DNA of 64,000 nucleotides from Nodularia sp. LEGE 06071 (GTDB lineage Bacteria; Cyanobacteriota; Cyanobacteriia; Cyanobacteriales; Nostocaceae): positions 1-64,000 of the forward strand of contig NZ_JADEWH010000018.1 in the NCBI RefSeq assembly GCF_015207755.1, read 5' to 3'. Positions 19,776-31,221 of this stretch are shown piece by piece. Below the pieces are notes generated by a model, which was not told the DNA's origin, made no database searches, and saw only the letters and a program-made list of their open reading frames with translations. The translations under genes were made by a program, and so were the position numbers. Each line of letters begins with the position of its first letter. The first letter of the stretch is position 1.

Positions 19776-21896
19776 ATGGCCAAGCCTCGTCAATCATCCT
19801 TTAGACGTATTTTAGTAACAAAAATTTTGCTGTTGTTTGTCCCAGTTTTATTGCTGGGGGAGCTTGTGGCGTTGAATAAAGCCAGATCAAGCCTGTTGAA
19901 AACTGCTAGTCAAAATCTGACAGAGAGTGCGATCGCCAAAAGTGAGAAAATTGCTCATGCGATCGCCACCCTGAAAATTCACTTGCTAACTTTCAGTCAA
20001 ACAACCGTTATTCAGTCTGGTTCGGCTAACAAAGAAGTACAACAATATCTGACTCAGCTAGCAACAGAATTGCCCACCTCCATTGAGTGCCTGCAATTAA
20101 CTGATCTACAAAGCAGTAAAATCATTGCCAGTAGCTGTGGTAACCAAGAACTTACAGAATGGAAATTATCTTTTCCTGATCGAGGAAAAAAAATTGATAT
20201 CAAAAAAATCTTTCCTCCCAAGGCAGGAACCACAGGACAAAAAAATCCCTATAATCAACTGCAATTGTTGCTATCGATCCCAGTTTACAGTCGCACTGGG
20301 GAAGCCCGATATGCTTTGAGTATTCAATCAGCACTATACAAACAAACCAAAAATCAGCCGGGTTCGTTAACTGGCGCTACCCTCGTAATTTCTGAAAACG
20401 GAACAATTCTCGCACATCCATCAGCAGAGCTAGTTGGGAGGAATATTCACGAATACCCAAAGCCTGACCAACTGCAAGACATTGTGAAAAAGGCCTTGGC
20501 TGGAAAAAGTAATTCCATAAATTTACTTTCTCAAGAAGGCGAAGAATTAATAGTTGGTTACACAGCTATTGCCAATCCCATTACACAAGAGCCGGGTCAA
20601 AAATGGATAGTCCTAGCTGTGACAACAGTCGATAATGCTCTGCTGGGTTTAGAAGAAATCAAACTGATCCTGATTGTTTTAACAGTTGGTTTGATTGGTG
20701 CGAGTTTGTTGGCATCCCTATATCTAGCCCCTTACCTAGCCAATCCTCTAGAAGAATTGCGAGACTATGCCCTGAATCTCCACAGCCACCACGCCGCACA
20801 ACCAGTACCACGCAACTTCAAAATTCGCGAGTTCAACCAACTAGCGCAAGCAATAGAGCAAATGGTTGAGAGACTCAAAGCCTGGGCAGAAGAACTAGAA
20901 ATAGCTTGGAAAGAGGCAAAAACCGCCAACCAAATCAAAAGTCAATTTTTGGCTACCACTTCCCATGAATTGAGAAATCCCCTCAATGTAATTATTAACT
21001 GTGTGCGCGTAGTTCACGAGGGTTTGTGCGATAGCCGGGAAGAAGAAATAGAGTTTCTCAAACGTGCCGATGAAACAGCGATTCACTTGCTAGGTATTAT
21101 CAATGAGCTACTTGATATTTCCAAAATTGAAGCTGGTAAGCTTTCAGTAGTGAAAGTACCGATTGATCTCCAACAAACACTGCTGGAAGTGATTAATTTA
21201 CAATCAGTAAATGTGCAGAAAAAAGGCTTGCAGTTAAAAACTGATTTAGGTACTGACTTGATTCCCGTAGCAGCAGACGCAGCAAAATTAAAGCAGGTAC
21301 TCATTAATATCATTGGTAATGCCACTAAGTTTACCGATGCGGGCAGCATCACGATTGCTACAGCAACTTCCAAAGACAGTGAGGATCAATCTCAGGTGAT
21401 TGTCAGCGTCACAGATACCGGTTTAGGCATTGAACCTGCCCAGCAGCACAAATTATTTCGCCCCTTCGTCATGCTAGATGGCGGTGCGACACGCAAGGTT
21501 GAAGGTACAGGACTAGGACTAGCGATTTCCCGAAACTTAATTGAACTTATGGGAGGTAGCATTACTCTGGAAAGTGCAGGTATAAATCAAGGCACGACCG
21601 TGAAGATTACCTTGCCGATGATTGATAGCACCCTATTAACTGCTTCAGTAAAAGAAGAGGATTTAAATCATTGGGGTATTGCTTCTGGGGATGAGGAAGT
21701 CAGGGAGATCAACTTATCGCCGATTCATCGGGAAGAGACCCGGCAAAACTCCAACGAGATCAATGGATCTCAGAACCCAGATTTAGATACTGACATTTCC
21801 GAACTATCACTGATAGAGAATAGTGAGAAGGTTTGGCAATTAGGTGAGGTGCATGATAGCTTGCGTGGTGTAGCCATAGAAATCAGAAAGCGTTGA
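19776..21896 (+). CDS. Sensor histidine kinase with extracytoplasmic Cache-type domain
   Basis: A 706-residue membrane kinase. A first TM segment (about 11-30), a periplasmic region of about 270 residues with Cache-like features (VISENGTILAHPSAELVGRN, quoted to 20), a second TM (about 295-325) and a HAMP-like linker precede HisKA. The phosphorylated His397 is in SHELRNPL. N box NIIGNATKF, G1 DTGLGIEP and G2 GTGLGLAIS follow, then an 85-residue acidic tail of unknown role. The frame opens at TTG 19728; I prefer ATG 19776, which gives a basic N-terminus before the TM. No response regulator is adjacent. Its end overlaps the convergent oxidoreductase gene by 14 bases. Confidence 0.92.
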   Translation: MAKPRQSSFRRILVTKILLLFVPVLLLGELVALNKARSSLLKTASQNLTESAIAKSEKIAHAIATLKIHLLTFSQTTVIQSGSANKEVQQYLTQLATELPTSIECLQLTDLQSSKIIASSCGNQELTEWKLSFPDRGKKIDIKKIFPPKAGTTGQKNPYNQLQLLLSIPVYSRTGEARYALSIQSALYKQTKNQPGSLTGATLVISENGTILAHPSAELVGRNIHEYPKPDQLQDIVKKALAGKSNSINLLSQEGEELIVGYTAIANPITQEPGQKWIVLAVTTVDNALLGLEEIKLILIVLTVGLIGASLLASLYLAPYLANPLEELRDYALNLHSHHAAQPVPRNFKIREFNQLAQAIEQMVERLKAWAEELEIAWKEAKTANQIKSQFLATTSHELRNPLNVIINCVRVVHEGLCDSREEEIEFLKRADETAIHLLGIINELLDISKIEAGKLSVVKVPIDLQQTLLEVINLQSVNVQKKGLQLKTDLGTDLIPVAADAAKLKQVLINIIGNATKFTDAGSITIATATSKDSEDQSQVIVSVTDTGLGIEPAQQHKLFRPFVMLDGGATRKVEGTGLGLAISRNLIELMGGSITLESAGINQGTTVKITLPMIDSTLLTASVKEEDLNHWGIASGDEEVREINLSPIHREETRQNSNEINGSQNPDLDTDISELSLIENSEKVWQLGEVHDSLRGVAIEIRKR

Positions 21897-22920
21897 TTGA
21901 TAAAATAATCGGTTGTCCTCCCTGATTCAGAGATGCTGTCAGACCAGTGAGAATCTGTACTAAGGTAGTGCCTACCCAACCAGATGAGATGTCTGGGGCG
22001 GTATTCTCGATCATACTGATAATAAAGCGATCGCACACCCGCTGCAATGGTTCGCCCGGATTTAATTCCAGCACCTCTCGTTTTTGATTCACAGGCAAAA
22101 ACTGATTTCCCTGACGTTCAAACTCACCATGTAACAAAGTTAAAGGTGATGAAGTGGACATTTCATCAAAAATCAAGCAACCACGGCTACCCACAACCGC
22201 CAGGCGGCGCTGTTTATCAGGATTTCCCCAGCACAGGTGAATATATACCTGAAAGCCATCCGGATATGTCAGTGTTACCCAGACTAAATCGGCTAATCCT
22301 GATCCAGAGTGGTTAAATTCCCCATTCCCTTGTAACCACACCGTACCCGTAGCCTGTACTTTCACTGGTATCTGACCCAGCCAGGTATTAAAAATAGCAA
22401 TATCATGAATAGCCAAGTCCCACAAAGCATCTACATCTTGGCGGACTGGCCCTAAATGGGTACGTGTCGCATAGCCATAGCGTAAGCTCCCTAATGTACC
22501 GGACTTAATGACAGTTTGCCCTTGCTCAACAGCTGGATGAAATAAATAAGTATGGTCAACCATCAGGATTAAATGCTGTTTTTCTGCAATCTGGCAAAGT
22601 TCCAGACATTCTACTGGGTCTAGAGTTAAGGGTTTTTCTGCCAAAACATGGTATCCTAAATTCAGCGCTTCCTTAATTAAGACATAGTGGGTTGTAGCTG
22701 GAGTGGCGATCGCAACTGCTGTCAGCCCCGCTACTTGCTGTAAATCTGACCACTGAGTAGTCAATAATATATTTTCATCTAAATTAAACTGTTGCTTCAC
22801 TGCTGCTAATCTTTCGGCTTGGGGGTCTACTACCGCCACCACACTCACCAGGGGATGTGCTAAAAAATTTCGCAGTAAATGTACTCCCCAACGTCCCACA
22901 CCAACAACAGCAATTTTCAT
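21883..22920 (-). CDS. Gfo/Idh/MocA-family oxidoreductase
   Basis: A 345-residue NAD(P)-dependent sugar-type dehydrogenase. The Rossmann motif VGVGRWGVHLLRNF is at the N-terminus, followed by AVAIATPATTHY, the EKPLTL signature with the catalytic Lys, and DLAIHDIAIFNTWLG with the active-site His. It probably acts on a nucleotide sugar or sugar derivative; no neighbour indicates which. Its 3' end overlaps the histidine kinase gene on the other strand by 14 bases. Confidence 0.9.
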   Translation of the reverse strand: MKIAVVGVGRWGVHLLRNFLAHPLVSVVAVVDPQAERLAAVKQQFNLDENILLTTQWSDLQQVAGLTAVAIATPATTHYVLIKEALNLGYHVLAEKPLTLDPVECLELCQIAEKQHLILMVDHTYLFHPAVEQGQTVIKSGTLGSLRYGYATRTHLGPVRQDVDALWDLAIHDIAIFNTWLGQIPVKVQATGTVWLQGNGEFNHSGSGLADLVWVTLTYPDGFQVYIHLCWGNPDKQRRLAVVGSRGCLIFDEMSTSSPLTLLHGEFERQGNQFLPVNQKREVLELNPGEPLQRVCDRFIISMIENTAPDISSGWVGTTLVQILTGLTASLNQGGQPIILSINAF

Positions 22921-23010
22921 CTTATTTTTACAAGAAAAACCTAAGCGTGGAGTAGATTACCACAGAATTAGGCCTTTTAACTGATGTGGGCAAGAGCAGA
23001 TATGCAAATC

Positions 23011-23739
23011 TTAAGTTTCCGGATTTTCCGGCTGAGGAATGGCTAAAAAAGCTACTTTCGCTGCGGCTTGTTCTGCGGCCTTAATTGACCGTCCTTTACC
23101 TTCACCTAGTTTGTTCTCATACAGCCAAACTTCAGCAGCAAAACGCTCTTGATTTTGGTTAGTTTGATTAACCTCAGTGACGCGATACTCAGGCAAAACT
23201 TTAAATTCTGCTTGTGTCCATTCTTGCAGGGCGGCTTTGTAATTAAGTCTAGCGGGATCGAGGCGAATTTCCGTTGCTAACTTTTTAAAGTGAAAATCTA
23301 GCCAAGGACGAATTAATTCCAGATTCTTCGTGCTGAGATAAAGCGCACCCAGAACAGCTTCAAAAGCATCTGCCAAGCGTGATTCTTGACCAACTTTATC
23401 ACTGGTAGCACTACCAGCCACCAGTAAGTATAATTCCAAACCATATTCTCTGGCCAGTTGAGCGAGGATGCGATCGCTGACCAACACTGAACGAATTGCC
23501 GCAAAATCCCCCACAGGACAATCAGGATAGGTTTCCCACAACACTACCGCCGCCGCTAGTCGCACCACTGCATCACCGACAAACTCCAATTGTTCATAAT
23601 TTGCCGATTCCGAAACAGTAGGATGAGTCAGCGCCAAATCCAACAGTTCCCACTTAATGGGTAAACCTGTTGGCAGACCTAACCTTCTGACTAAACTTTC
23701 GAGCTGTCGCTGACGGCGTGGATAAACAAGTGTCATCAA
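23011..23739 (-). CDS. rnc: Ribonuclease III
   Basis: A 242-residue RNase III that cuts double-stranded RNA in rRNA and mRNA processing. The signature is YEQLEFVGDAVVRL (residues 48-61, with active-site Glu52 and Asp56) and DAFEAVLGALYL with catalytic Asp124 and Glu127. A double-stranded RNA binding domain occupies about residues 165-235 (YKAALQEWTQ ... GKGRSIKAAEQAAAKVAF). It lies immediately downstream of rnpB on the same strand, so two RNA-processing genes are neighbours. Between them lies a degenerate 30-bp palindrome. Confidence 0.95.
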   Translation of the reverse strand: MMTLVYPRRQRQLESLVRRLGLPTGLPIKWELLDLALTHPTVSESANYEQLEFVGDAVVRLAAAVVLWETYPDCPVGDFAAIRSVLVSDRILAQLAREYGLELYLLVAGSATSDKVGQESRLADAFEAVLGALYLSTKNLELIRPWLDFHFKKLATEIRLDPARLNYKAALQEWTQAEFKVLPEYRVTEVNQTNQNQERFAAEVWLYENKLGEGKGRSIKAAEQAAAKVAFLAIPQPENPET

Positions 23740-23773
23740 GGGGATGGGGGAGATGGGGGGGATTAACTTCCTT

Positions 23774-23803
23774 TGTACAGACGCGATTCATTGCGTCACT
23801 ACT
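23774..23803. repeat. Degenerate 30-bp palindromic repeat
   Basis: TGTACAGACGCGATTCATTG with the complementary half ending CACTACT. It matches the length and form of the 30-bp palindromes at 30901, 37724 and 52572 but has more mismatches. Confidence 0.5.
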
Positions 23804-23822
23804 CAGCATTTAATAAAGAGGG

Positions 23823-24255
23823 GAGAGAGTCGGACATAAGCCGGGTTCTGTTCTCGCCAATGTTTAAAAACACCGTTGAGGGCAGTTATCTATCTGGGAC
23901 GCTTGTTACCAAACGCCTCTAGCGGCTCTACTTCCGGAAACTGGTAAAAGACCAACCATAGTCTCCATTGCCTTGCTCCCAACCGGGGTTTACCGAGCCA
24001 GCGCCTCTCGACGCTGCTGGTGCGCTCTTACCGCACCTTTGCACCCTTACCATTATCAGTTATCAGTTGTCAGTTATCAGGTTTTCACTGTTCACTGTTC
24101 ACTGTTCACTGAAGATGGCGGTATCTTTCTGTGGCACTATCCTCACGATCGCTCGCACTGGGCGTTATCCAGCAAGTTTGGTCTTTCGGGAGCCCGGACT
24201 TTCCTCAAACCAGTCAATCTGACTGATCTGCAACCGCCTGCGCCTACTCCCTCTC
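23823..24255 (-). ncRNA. rnpB: RNase P RNA (type A) with internal heptamer repeats
   Basis: The catalytic RNA of RNase P, which matures tRNA 5' ends. On the minus strand the conserved 5' segment GAGGAAAGTCCGGGCTCC, the internal GATAGTGCCACAGAAA, the region ACCGCC, and the 3' segment AACCCGGCTTATGTCCGACT are all recognisable. P1 can form between GAGGGAGT at the 5' end and ACTCTCTC at the 3' end, which set the limits. About 60 bases of period-7 repeats (24049-24111) interrupt the P12-like arm, as reported for heterocystous cyanobacteria. The 5' end is uncertain by a few bases. Confidence 0.95.
24049..24111. repeat. STRR heptamer insertion inside rnpB
   Basis: Two blocks of tandem heptamers, TATCAGT/TGTCAGT and TCACTGT, within the RNase P RNA gene. 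The two blocks are partly complementary (ATCAGTTATCAGT against ACTGTTCACTG-type units), so they may extend a helix. Confidence 0.85.
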
Positions 24256-24299
24256 CAACTCCAGTGTAATCTGGGATGGCATCATGTGTCCGGTTCGGA

Positions 24300-24998
24300 T
24301 TACTTCTTTTTCTTCCAAGGCAGAGCATAAGTCCAGGGTAATTTTCTAATCGTGAAGGGACAGTTGATAATGCACATCGGGGGGATATTGACACCTGGAG
24401 CTAGACCTACACGGACTTCAGAGATGCGTAGCACCAGCTGTAGTGAAAATTCCAACTCCTTTCTTTCTTGCATAAAGTCGTTATATAACTTTTTTTGCGG
24501 TGGTCCACCTTTGCTGAGACTGGTAATGTTAATTATGGGTTTTGTGGCTAAGTAGGTTCCATCTTTACGCTCAAAAACATCTTCTGCTGTGACTGTTTCC
24601 GAAAGTTTTTTCTGCGGAGCAATCAGACTAGGACTTTGCGGGACAGCTAAGTCACGGGTTAAGTCTGGTGATTTACGAATGACTCGGCGCGATTGCTTGC
24701 TATGTTCGACAACTAAAGAGCTATTATCCCAGTCAACATATATAGCTATATTGTCAGATTTATTCTCGATACTCAGGGATAAATCTTTAAGATCGTCTAT
24801 GGGATATGAGGCTTTGAAGTTAACAGAAATCCCCACTTGGTCTTGGAGATTTTGTTCTTTGAGTTGCTCATCAACGACTGCTTTTTTAAATTCAAATTTA
24901 ATTTGATCGTCGATAGACTCAACCATGCGGTTAAAGACGTAGGAAACGCCAATAATATAAAGGGTCAAAATAACTAAATTTTGGTCACCACTCCTCAT
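24300..24998 (-). CDS. Hypothetical membrane-anchored protein
   Basis: A 232-residue protein I do not recognise. An N-terminal hydrophobic helix (about residues 8-22, LVILTLYIIGVSYVFN) is followed by a soluble part with beta-like alternation (DLKDLSLSIENKSDNIAIYV). A Pro- and Lys-rich centre and a basic C-terminus (WKKKK) follow. The layout suggests a membrane-tethered beta-sandwich facing the cytoplasm or periplasm. It ends 45 bases before rnpB on the same strand. The 128-base gap to corA contains TCTAAAA heptamers, so co-transcription with corA is doubtful. Confidence 0.65.
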   Translation of the reverse strand: MRSGDQNLVILTLYIIGVSYVFNRMVESIDDQIKFEFKKAVVDEQLKEQNLQDQVGISVNFKASYPIDDLKDLSLSIENKSDNIAIYVDWDNSSLVVEHSKQSRRVIRKSPDLTRDLAVPQSPSLIAPQKKLSETVTAEDVFERKDGTYLATKPIINITSLSKGGPPQKKLYNDFMQERKELEFSLQLVLRISEVRVGLAPGVNIPPMCIINCPFTIRKLPWTYALPWKKKK

Positions 24999-25125
24999 AA
25001 CTGTGAATTTTAACTCCCTGTAATATTTTTGTATATTTGACCAATAATTTCTTAATGGTACAATCCTTCTGATTTATCTGTGGGTCGAACCAAAATCTAA
25101 AATCTAAAATTGTTTGACTAATGAG

Positions 25126-26274
25126 CTATTTCCCATCTGGGTTAATTGTGGAAGAATTCTTGAGCCAACCTCGCCGCCAGAAGAAGAATAGCAAACCAAA
25201 AGCGATCGCTGCCATCACTGCCAAGCAAATTGGATAACCCCAATACCAATTCAGTTCAGGCATATTGTATGGAGATTTTTCGGTATTAAAATTCATCCCA
25301 TATATTCCAGCTACAAAAGTTAAGGGAATAAAGATGGAAGAAATCACCGTTAGCAGCTTCATGATTTCATTCATTTTGTTACTCACTGAGGACAAATAAA
25401 CATCCATTAATCCAGATGCTAGTTCCCGGTAATTTTCCACCATATCCATGACTTGCACGGCATGGTCGTAACAATCTCGCAGATAGATTTGCACTTCCGC
25501 TCCTATGAGTTCACTGCCATCTCGAATTAAAGAACTAGTTGCATTTCTCTGAGGCCAGATAGCACGACGTAGTTGCAGTAGTTCTCGCCTAACTTCATAT
25601 ATTTGTTGTAGTGTTTTTCGGGTAGGATTGAGGATGACTTCCTCCTCTAACTCTTCCATTCGCTCCCCGTACATTTCCAGTACTGGAAAAAAGCCATCAA
25701 TAATGGCATCAAACAGGGCATAAGCTAAATAATCGGCTCCTTGTTTGCGAATGATCCCTTTACCTCTAGAAATTCGTAACCTCACTTCTTCAAAGCAATC
25801 ATGCTCTGGTTCTTCCTGCACTGTGAGCAAATAATTTTTTCCCAAAACAAAACTCACTTGCTCGCTGTAAAAACCACAGTTGTTTTCCATTGGAACTACC
25901 ATCTGGGCGATTATGAGTAATTGGTCTTCATAATCTTCAATTTTGGGACGTTCTCCCATATTGACTACATCTTCTAAAACTAGAGGATGTAAATCAAAAA
26001 CTTTACCCAATCGTTGTAATGTGTCTGGATTACCTAATCCCTGTACATCCACCCAAGAGACAGATTCTTGATCTAGATAAGTCGCACATTCTTCAGGAAT
26101 TTGTATTTGTTTGCGAATGAAGTTTGTTTGATTATAATCAAACAAAATAATTGTGGTATCTTCAGCATTTTCGTCAATGATGATCGTCCCTGGCAGAGTT
26201 CCTGGTTTGTGATAAAATTCCTTGTCGTAGAACTTTTTCACTGCTTTGGGTATACGGCGAAATTTTCTTACCAT
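25126..26274 (-). CDS. corA: Magnesium/cobalt transporter CorA
   Basis: A 382-residue CorA-family channel for Mg2+ (and Co2+ or Ni2+), a membrane pentamer. The large N-terminal cytoplasmic domain carries the WVDVQGLGN and HPLVLEDV segments; the stalk helix includes LEEEVILNPTRKTLQQIYEV (quoted to 20). Two C-terminal TM helices flank the selectivity motif YGMNF (GMN at 326-328), and the C-terminus is basic. Length is normal. It stands alone. A second common name in databases for this branch is magnesium transporter of the ZntB/CorA type, but the GMN motif supports CorA. Confidence 0.93.
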   Translation of the reverse strand: MVRKFRRIPKAVKKFYDKEFYHKPGTLPGTIIIDENAEDTTIILFDYNQTNFIRKQIQIPEECATYLDQESVSWVDVQGLGNPDTLQRLGKVFDLHPLVLEDVVNMGERPKIEDYEDQLLIIAQMVVPMENNCGFYSEQVSFVLGKNYLLTVQEEPEHDCFEEVRLRISRGKGIIRKQGADYLAYALFDAIIDGFFPVLEMYGERMEELEEEVILNPTRKTLQQIYEVRRELLQLRRAIWPQRNATSSLIRDGSELIGAEVQIYLRDCYDHAVQVMDMVENYRELASGLMDVYLSSVSNKMNEIMKLLTVISSIFIPLTFVAGIYGMNFNTEKSPYNMPELNWYWGYPICLAVMAAIAFGLLFFFWRRGWLKNSSTINPDGK

Positions 26275-26421
26275 GCATTTTTTCCTAATACTTAATAGTC
26301 ATTAGTTTATGATCAAAAACTTTCAATTTGGAACTTTTGACTTTTAAGGTTTTGTCAAATATTACATCAGTATGTAAGCGGTTATCATATCACTTGATTG
26401 TATTTGAATCAGCAAGGGTAT

Positions 26422-26453
26422 AAAAAAACAGTTTGCCGTAACCAGACAAACTG
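26422..26453 (-). terminator. Rho-independent terminator of groL
   Basis: On the minus strand CAGTTTG and CAAACTG form a 7-bp stem with an 11-base loop, followed directly by seven T. It lies 31 bases after the groL stop. Confidence 0.85.
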
Positions 26454-26483
26454 CTGAAAAATATTTACATGAGGCTACAGAGT

Positions 26484-28222
<1,739 letters not shown>

Positions 28223-28239
28223 TCACCCAAGCAGTTCAG

Positions 28240-28245
28240 ATTATA
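28240..28245 (-). promoter_or_regulatory. Candidate -10 box of the groL promoter
   Basis: A perfect TATAAT on the minus strand, 17 bases upstream of the CIRCE element. This places the dyad just after the expected transcription start. No good -35 box was seen at 17 bases. Confidence 0.5.
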
Positions 28246-28322
28246 AATGCAAATAAAAAAAATTGATTAATATTACAGTTGATACTCATATAGGATACTG
28301 GCAGTAATGCTTGAATTGGGGG

Positions 28323-29405
28323 ATGAATTTATACAACTTTCTTGAGTCCCTCGGCATTGCCGACCCTCGCGGCTCCGGCTGGTTGGCAGTATTATTTACA
28401 TTTCTTTTGGCTTGGCTGGTAACGTGGCGTTTGATTCCCACAGTCCGCCAATTTGCCCTGCGGGTAGGTTGGGCTGACCAACCAAACGCTCGACGACTCA
28501 ACCAGCAGCCCTTGCCCAATGCCGGGGGTTTGGCTATTTATGCGGGAGTAATTGCCGCAATGGTACTAGCTACCCTGTTACGACCTATTGCCCTGCAAAA
28601 CGTATTGGCTCAAGTGCTAACTATTCTACTAGGAGGTTCAATCCTAGTGCTTGTCGGTTTTATTGATGATCAGTTCGGGTTACCGCCCTCTGTGCGCTTG
28701 TGGGCGCAGATTGTTACGGCATTGTTGCTGTATGCGAACGGCATCAGTATTGAGGTTGGTTTCAGTACACCCATTGACTCGCTGCTTTCTATTTCGGTGA
28801 CGGTACTTTGGGTAGTTGGAATCACTAACGCGATCAATTTGATGGATGGTATGGATGGATTAGCGGGGGGAGTTAGTTTTATCACCGCTATGAGTTTATT
28901 AGGGGTTGCAGCCCAATTTCCCAATCGCGCCGCCGCTATTTTAGTGCTAGCAGCTTTAGGGGGTGGAGCCTTGGGCTTTTTGCGTCATAACTTCCACCCT
29001 TCAAAAATTATCATGGGTGATGCGGGTGCATACTTTTTTGGTTATGTGCTGGCTGCAACCAGTATTTTAGGTAATCTGCAAGAAAGTACCATTTTCGCCC
29101 TGGGACCGACAGTGTTATTTGTGCTGTTGCCTGTACTGGATACTACACAAGTGTTTATCCGCAGGTTATTGGCAGGAAAAAACCCTCTCAGTACCCCAGG
29201 TAAAGACCACCTACACCACCGTTTATTGGCTTTGGGATTTTCCCAGCCCCGTGCGGCGTTAACTCTGTGGTCAATCACTCTCGTTTTTAATTTGCTGGCC
29301 ATGAGAATACAAGGCATGAATTTTGTGGTGATAATTTCTACCGCCATTAGTATTGTTTTTCTGTTGGGCTTTACTGTCTGGCGAAAAAATAGCCAACCAT
29401 CTTGA
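28323..29405 (+). CDS. MraY/WecA-family glycosyl-1-phosphate transferase
   Basis: An integral membrane enzyme of about 360 residues with about ten TM helices. It would move a sugar-1-phosphate from a UDP-sugar onto undecaprenyl phosphate. Motifs are DQPNARRLNQQPLPNAGGLA (Mg-binding region; quoted to 20), VGFIDDQFGLPP, NAINLMDGMDGLAGG and MGDAGAYFFG, then LLAGKNPLSTPGKDHLHHRL (quoted to 20), the His-rich loop of the WecA/TagO branch. So it is likelier to prime O-antigen, exopolysaccharide or wall polymer synthesis than to be MraY itself. The frame opens at TTG 28311; ATG 28323 is preferred. It is divergent from groL. Confidence 0.88.
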   Translation: MNLYNFLESLGIADPRGSGWLAVLFTFLLAWLVTWRLIPTVRQFALRVGWADQPNARRLNQQPLPNAGGLAIYAGVIAAMVLATLLRPIALQNVLAQVLTILLGGSILVLVGFIDDQFGLPPSVRLWAQIVTALLLYANGISIEVGFSTPIDSLLSISVTVLWVVGITNAINLMDGMDGLAGGVSFITAMSLLGVAAQFPNRAAAILVLAALGGGALGFLRHNFHPSKIIMGDAGAYFFGYVLAATSILGNLQESTIFALGPTVLFVLLPVLDTTQVFIRRLLAGKNPLSTPGKDHLHHRLLALGFSQPRAALTLWSITLVFNLLAMRIQGMNFVVIISTAISIVFLLGFTVWRKNSQPS

Positions 29406-29538
29406 GTTATTTCATGTCTGGTTAAAGACTTAACAGGGTAGCAATTTTACTTAAATAAACCACAATGTAGGGGAAAACAATTTGCACCCCTACAATATTT
29501 TGTGGTGCAAATATCTGAATTATTCAGCATGGCGCTTC

Positions 29539-29571
29539 AGATCCCCGACGAATTGAAGAAGTCGGGGATCT
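29539..29571. repeat. 33-bp palindromic repeat, copy 2
   Basis: AGATCCCCGAC and GTCGGGGATCT form 11-bp arms around an 11-base centre. It has the same 33-bp length and outer arms as the copy at 10973-11005. It lies between convergent genes and may also act as a hairpin terminator. Confidence 0.8.
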
Positions 29572-29603
29572 TTAAATGAATAAGCTTGATAACTGTTTAC
29601 TGA

Positions 29604-30353
<750 letters not shown>

Positions 30354-30571
30354 TTAATCCTGTTGCTTTTTAAATAACCGCGCTAATGATCTTATGGTGA
30401 TTTGTGCCTATATTTAAAGGATTTTAGATTTAGATGCTTCCTGAATCAGACATCTATACCTTTGGGAACAGTGGGAAATTAAGCAACAATAAAAACAAAA
30501 TGATCATATACCGATTCTTTGAGGTACACATTACCATTGAAAGCAATCAATAAAAATTTGGTGTGTGTCAC

Positions 30572-30889
30572 ATGGCTACAAAAAAAGAATTCAACAGTTT
30601 TGAAGAGATGTTATCTGGTTCTGATGTCCCAGTGTTAGTAGATTTCTATGCTGATTGGTGTGGCCCTTGTCAGATGATGGTGCCAATTTTAGAACAAGTT
30701 AATGCCCAACTCCAAAATAGTTTGCGTATTGTCAAAATTGACACTGAAAAGTATGCGGGGCTAGCAACTCAGTACCAAATTAATGCCTTACCCACATTGG
30801 TACTATTTAAGCAGGGTCAGCCAGTAGAGAAAATTGAGGGTGTGATGCAAGCAGAACAATTGGTGCAACATCTTAAAAATTTCATTTAA
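30572..30889 (+). CDS. Thioredoxin
   Basis: A 105-residue thioredoxin with the redox motif WCGPC (residues 29-33), the KIDTEKYAGLATQYQI segment and the cis-Pro region INALPTLVLFKQG. It reduces protein disulfides in the cytoplasm, drawing electrons from ferredoxin- or NADPH-thioredoxin reductase. The frame opens at GTG 30563; ATG 30572 gives the usual start. Cyanobacteria have several thioredoxins; this appears an m- or x-like type, not resolved here. Just after the stop is a 30-bp palindrome. Confidence 0.93.
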   Translation: MATKKEFNSFEEMLSGSDVPVLVDFYADWCGPCQMMVPILEQVNAQLQNSLRIVKIDTEKYAGLATQYQINALPTLVLFKQGQPVEKIEGVMQAEQLVQHLKNFI

Positions 30890-30900
30890 GAAATATTAAG

Positions 30901-30930
30901 TGTAGAGGCGCGAAACTTTGCGTCTCTAGA
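30901..30930. repeat. 30-bp palindromic repeat near the thioredoxin stop
   Basis: TGTAGAGGCGCGAAACTTTG plus GCGTCTCTAGA-type right half: an imperfect 30-bp palindrome, starting 12 bases after the thioredoxin stop. Related copies lie at 37724, 52572 and 23774. Confidence 0.7.
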
Positions 30931-31090
30931 TATGAAAAAAATAAATTTTCTGCAATTGAACGTTAAGATTAATTAAATAATCTGACATCAAATTTAATTT
31001 ATAATTAGAACTTAAAGCACTTTCAGAGTTCCGCAAAAGATAGCTTGACTACATTTGTTCTCAGCTAGGGACTTTATATTTAAGGTATTT

Positions 31091-31174
31091 ATGACATTTT
31101 GAAATCAGGCGCGAGCCAAGAGGATCGCGGTTCAAGATATCGGGATTCCGGAACTTTGAAATCTCAAATGTCAT
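31091..31174 (+). other. Candidate structured leader or small MITE before an SDR gene
   Basis: Outer arms ATGACATTT and AAATGTCAT (9 bp, perfect) enclose two further hairpins, CGCGA/TCGCG (31110-31129) and GTTC-CGG/CCG-GAAC (31130-31154). Read as RNA this is a three-way junction ending 48 bases before the SDR start. Alternatively the imperfect ends mark an 84-bp inverted-repeat element. No known riboswitch class is recognised. Confidence 0.4.
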
Positions 31175-31221
31175 CAGGGTCTGATATCAACTCTGACAGA
31201 TTAATAGTGCTGAGGAAAGTC

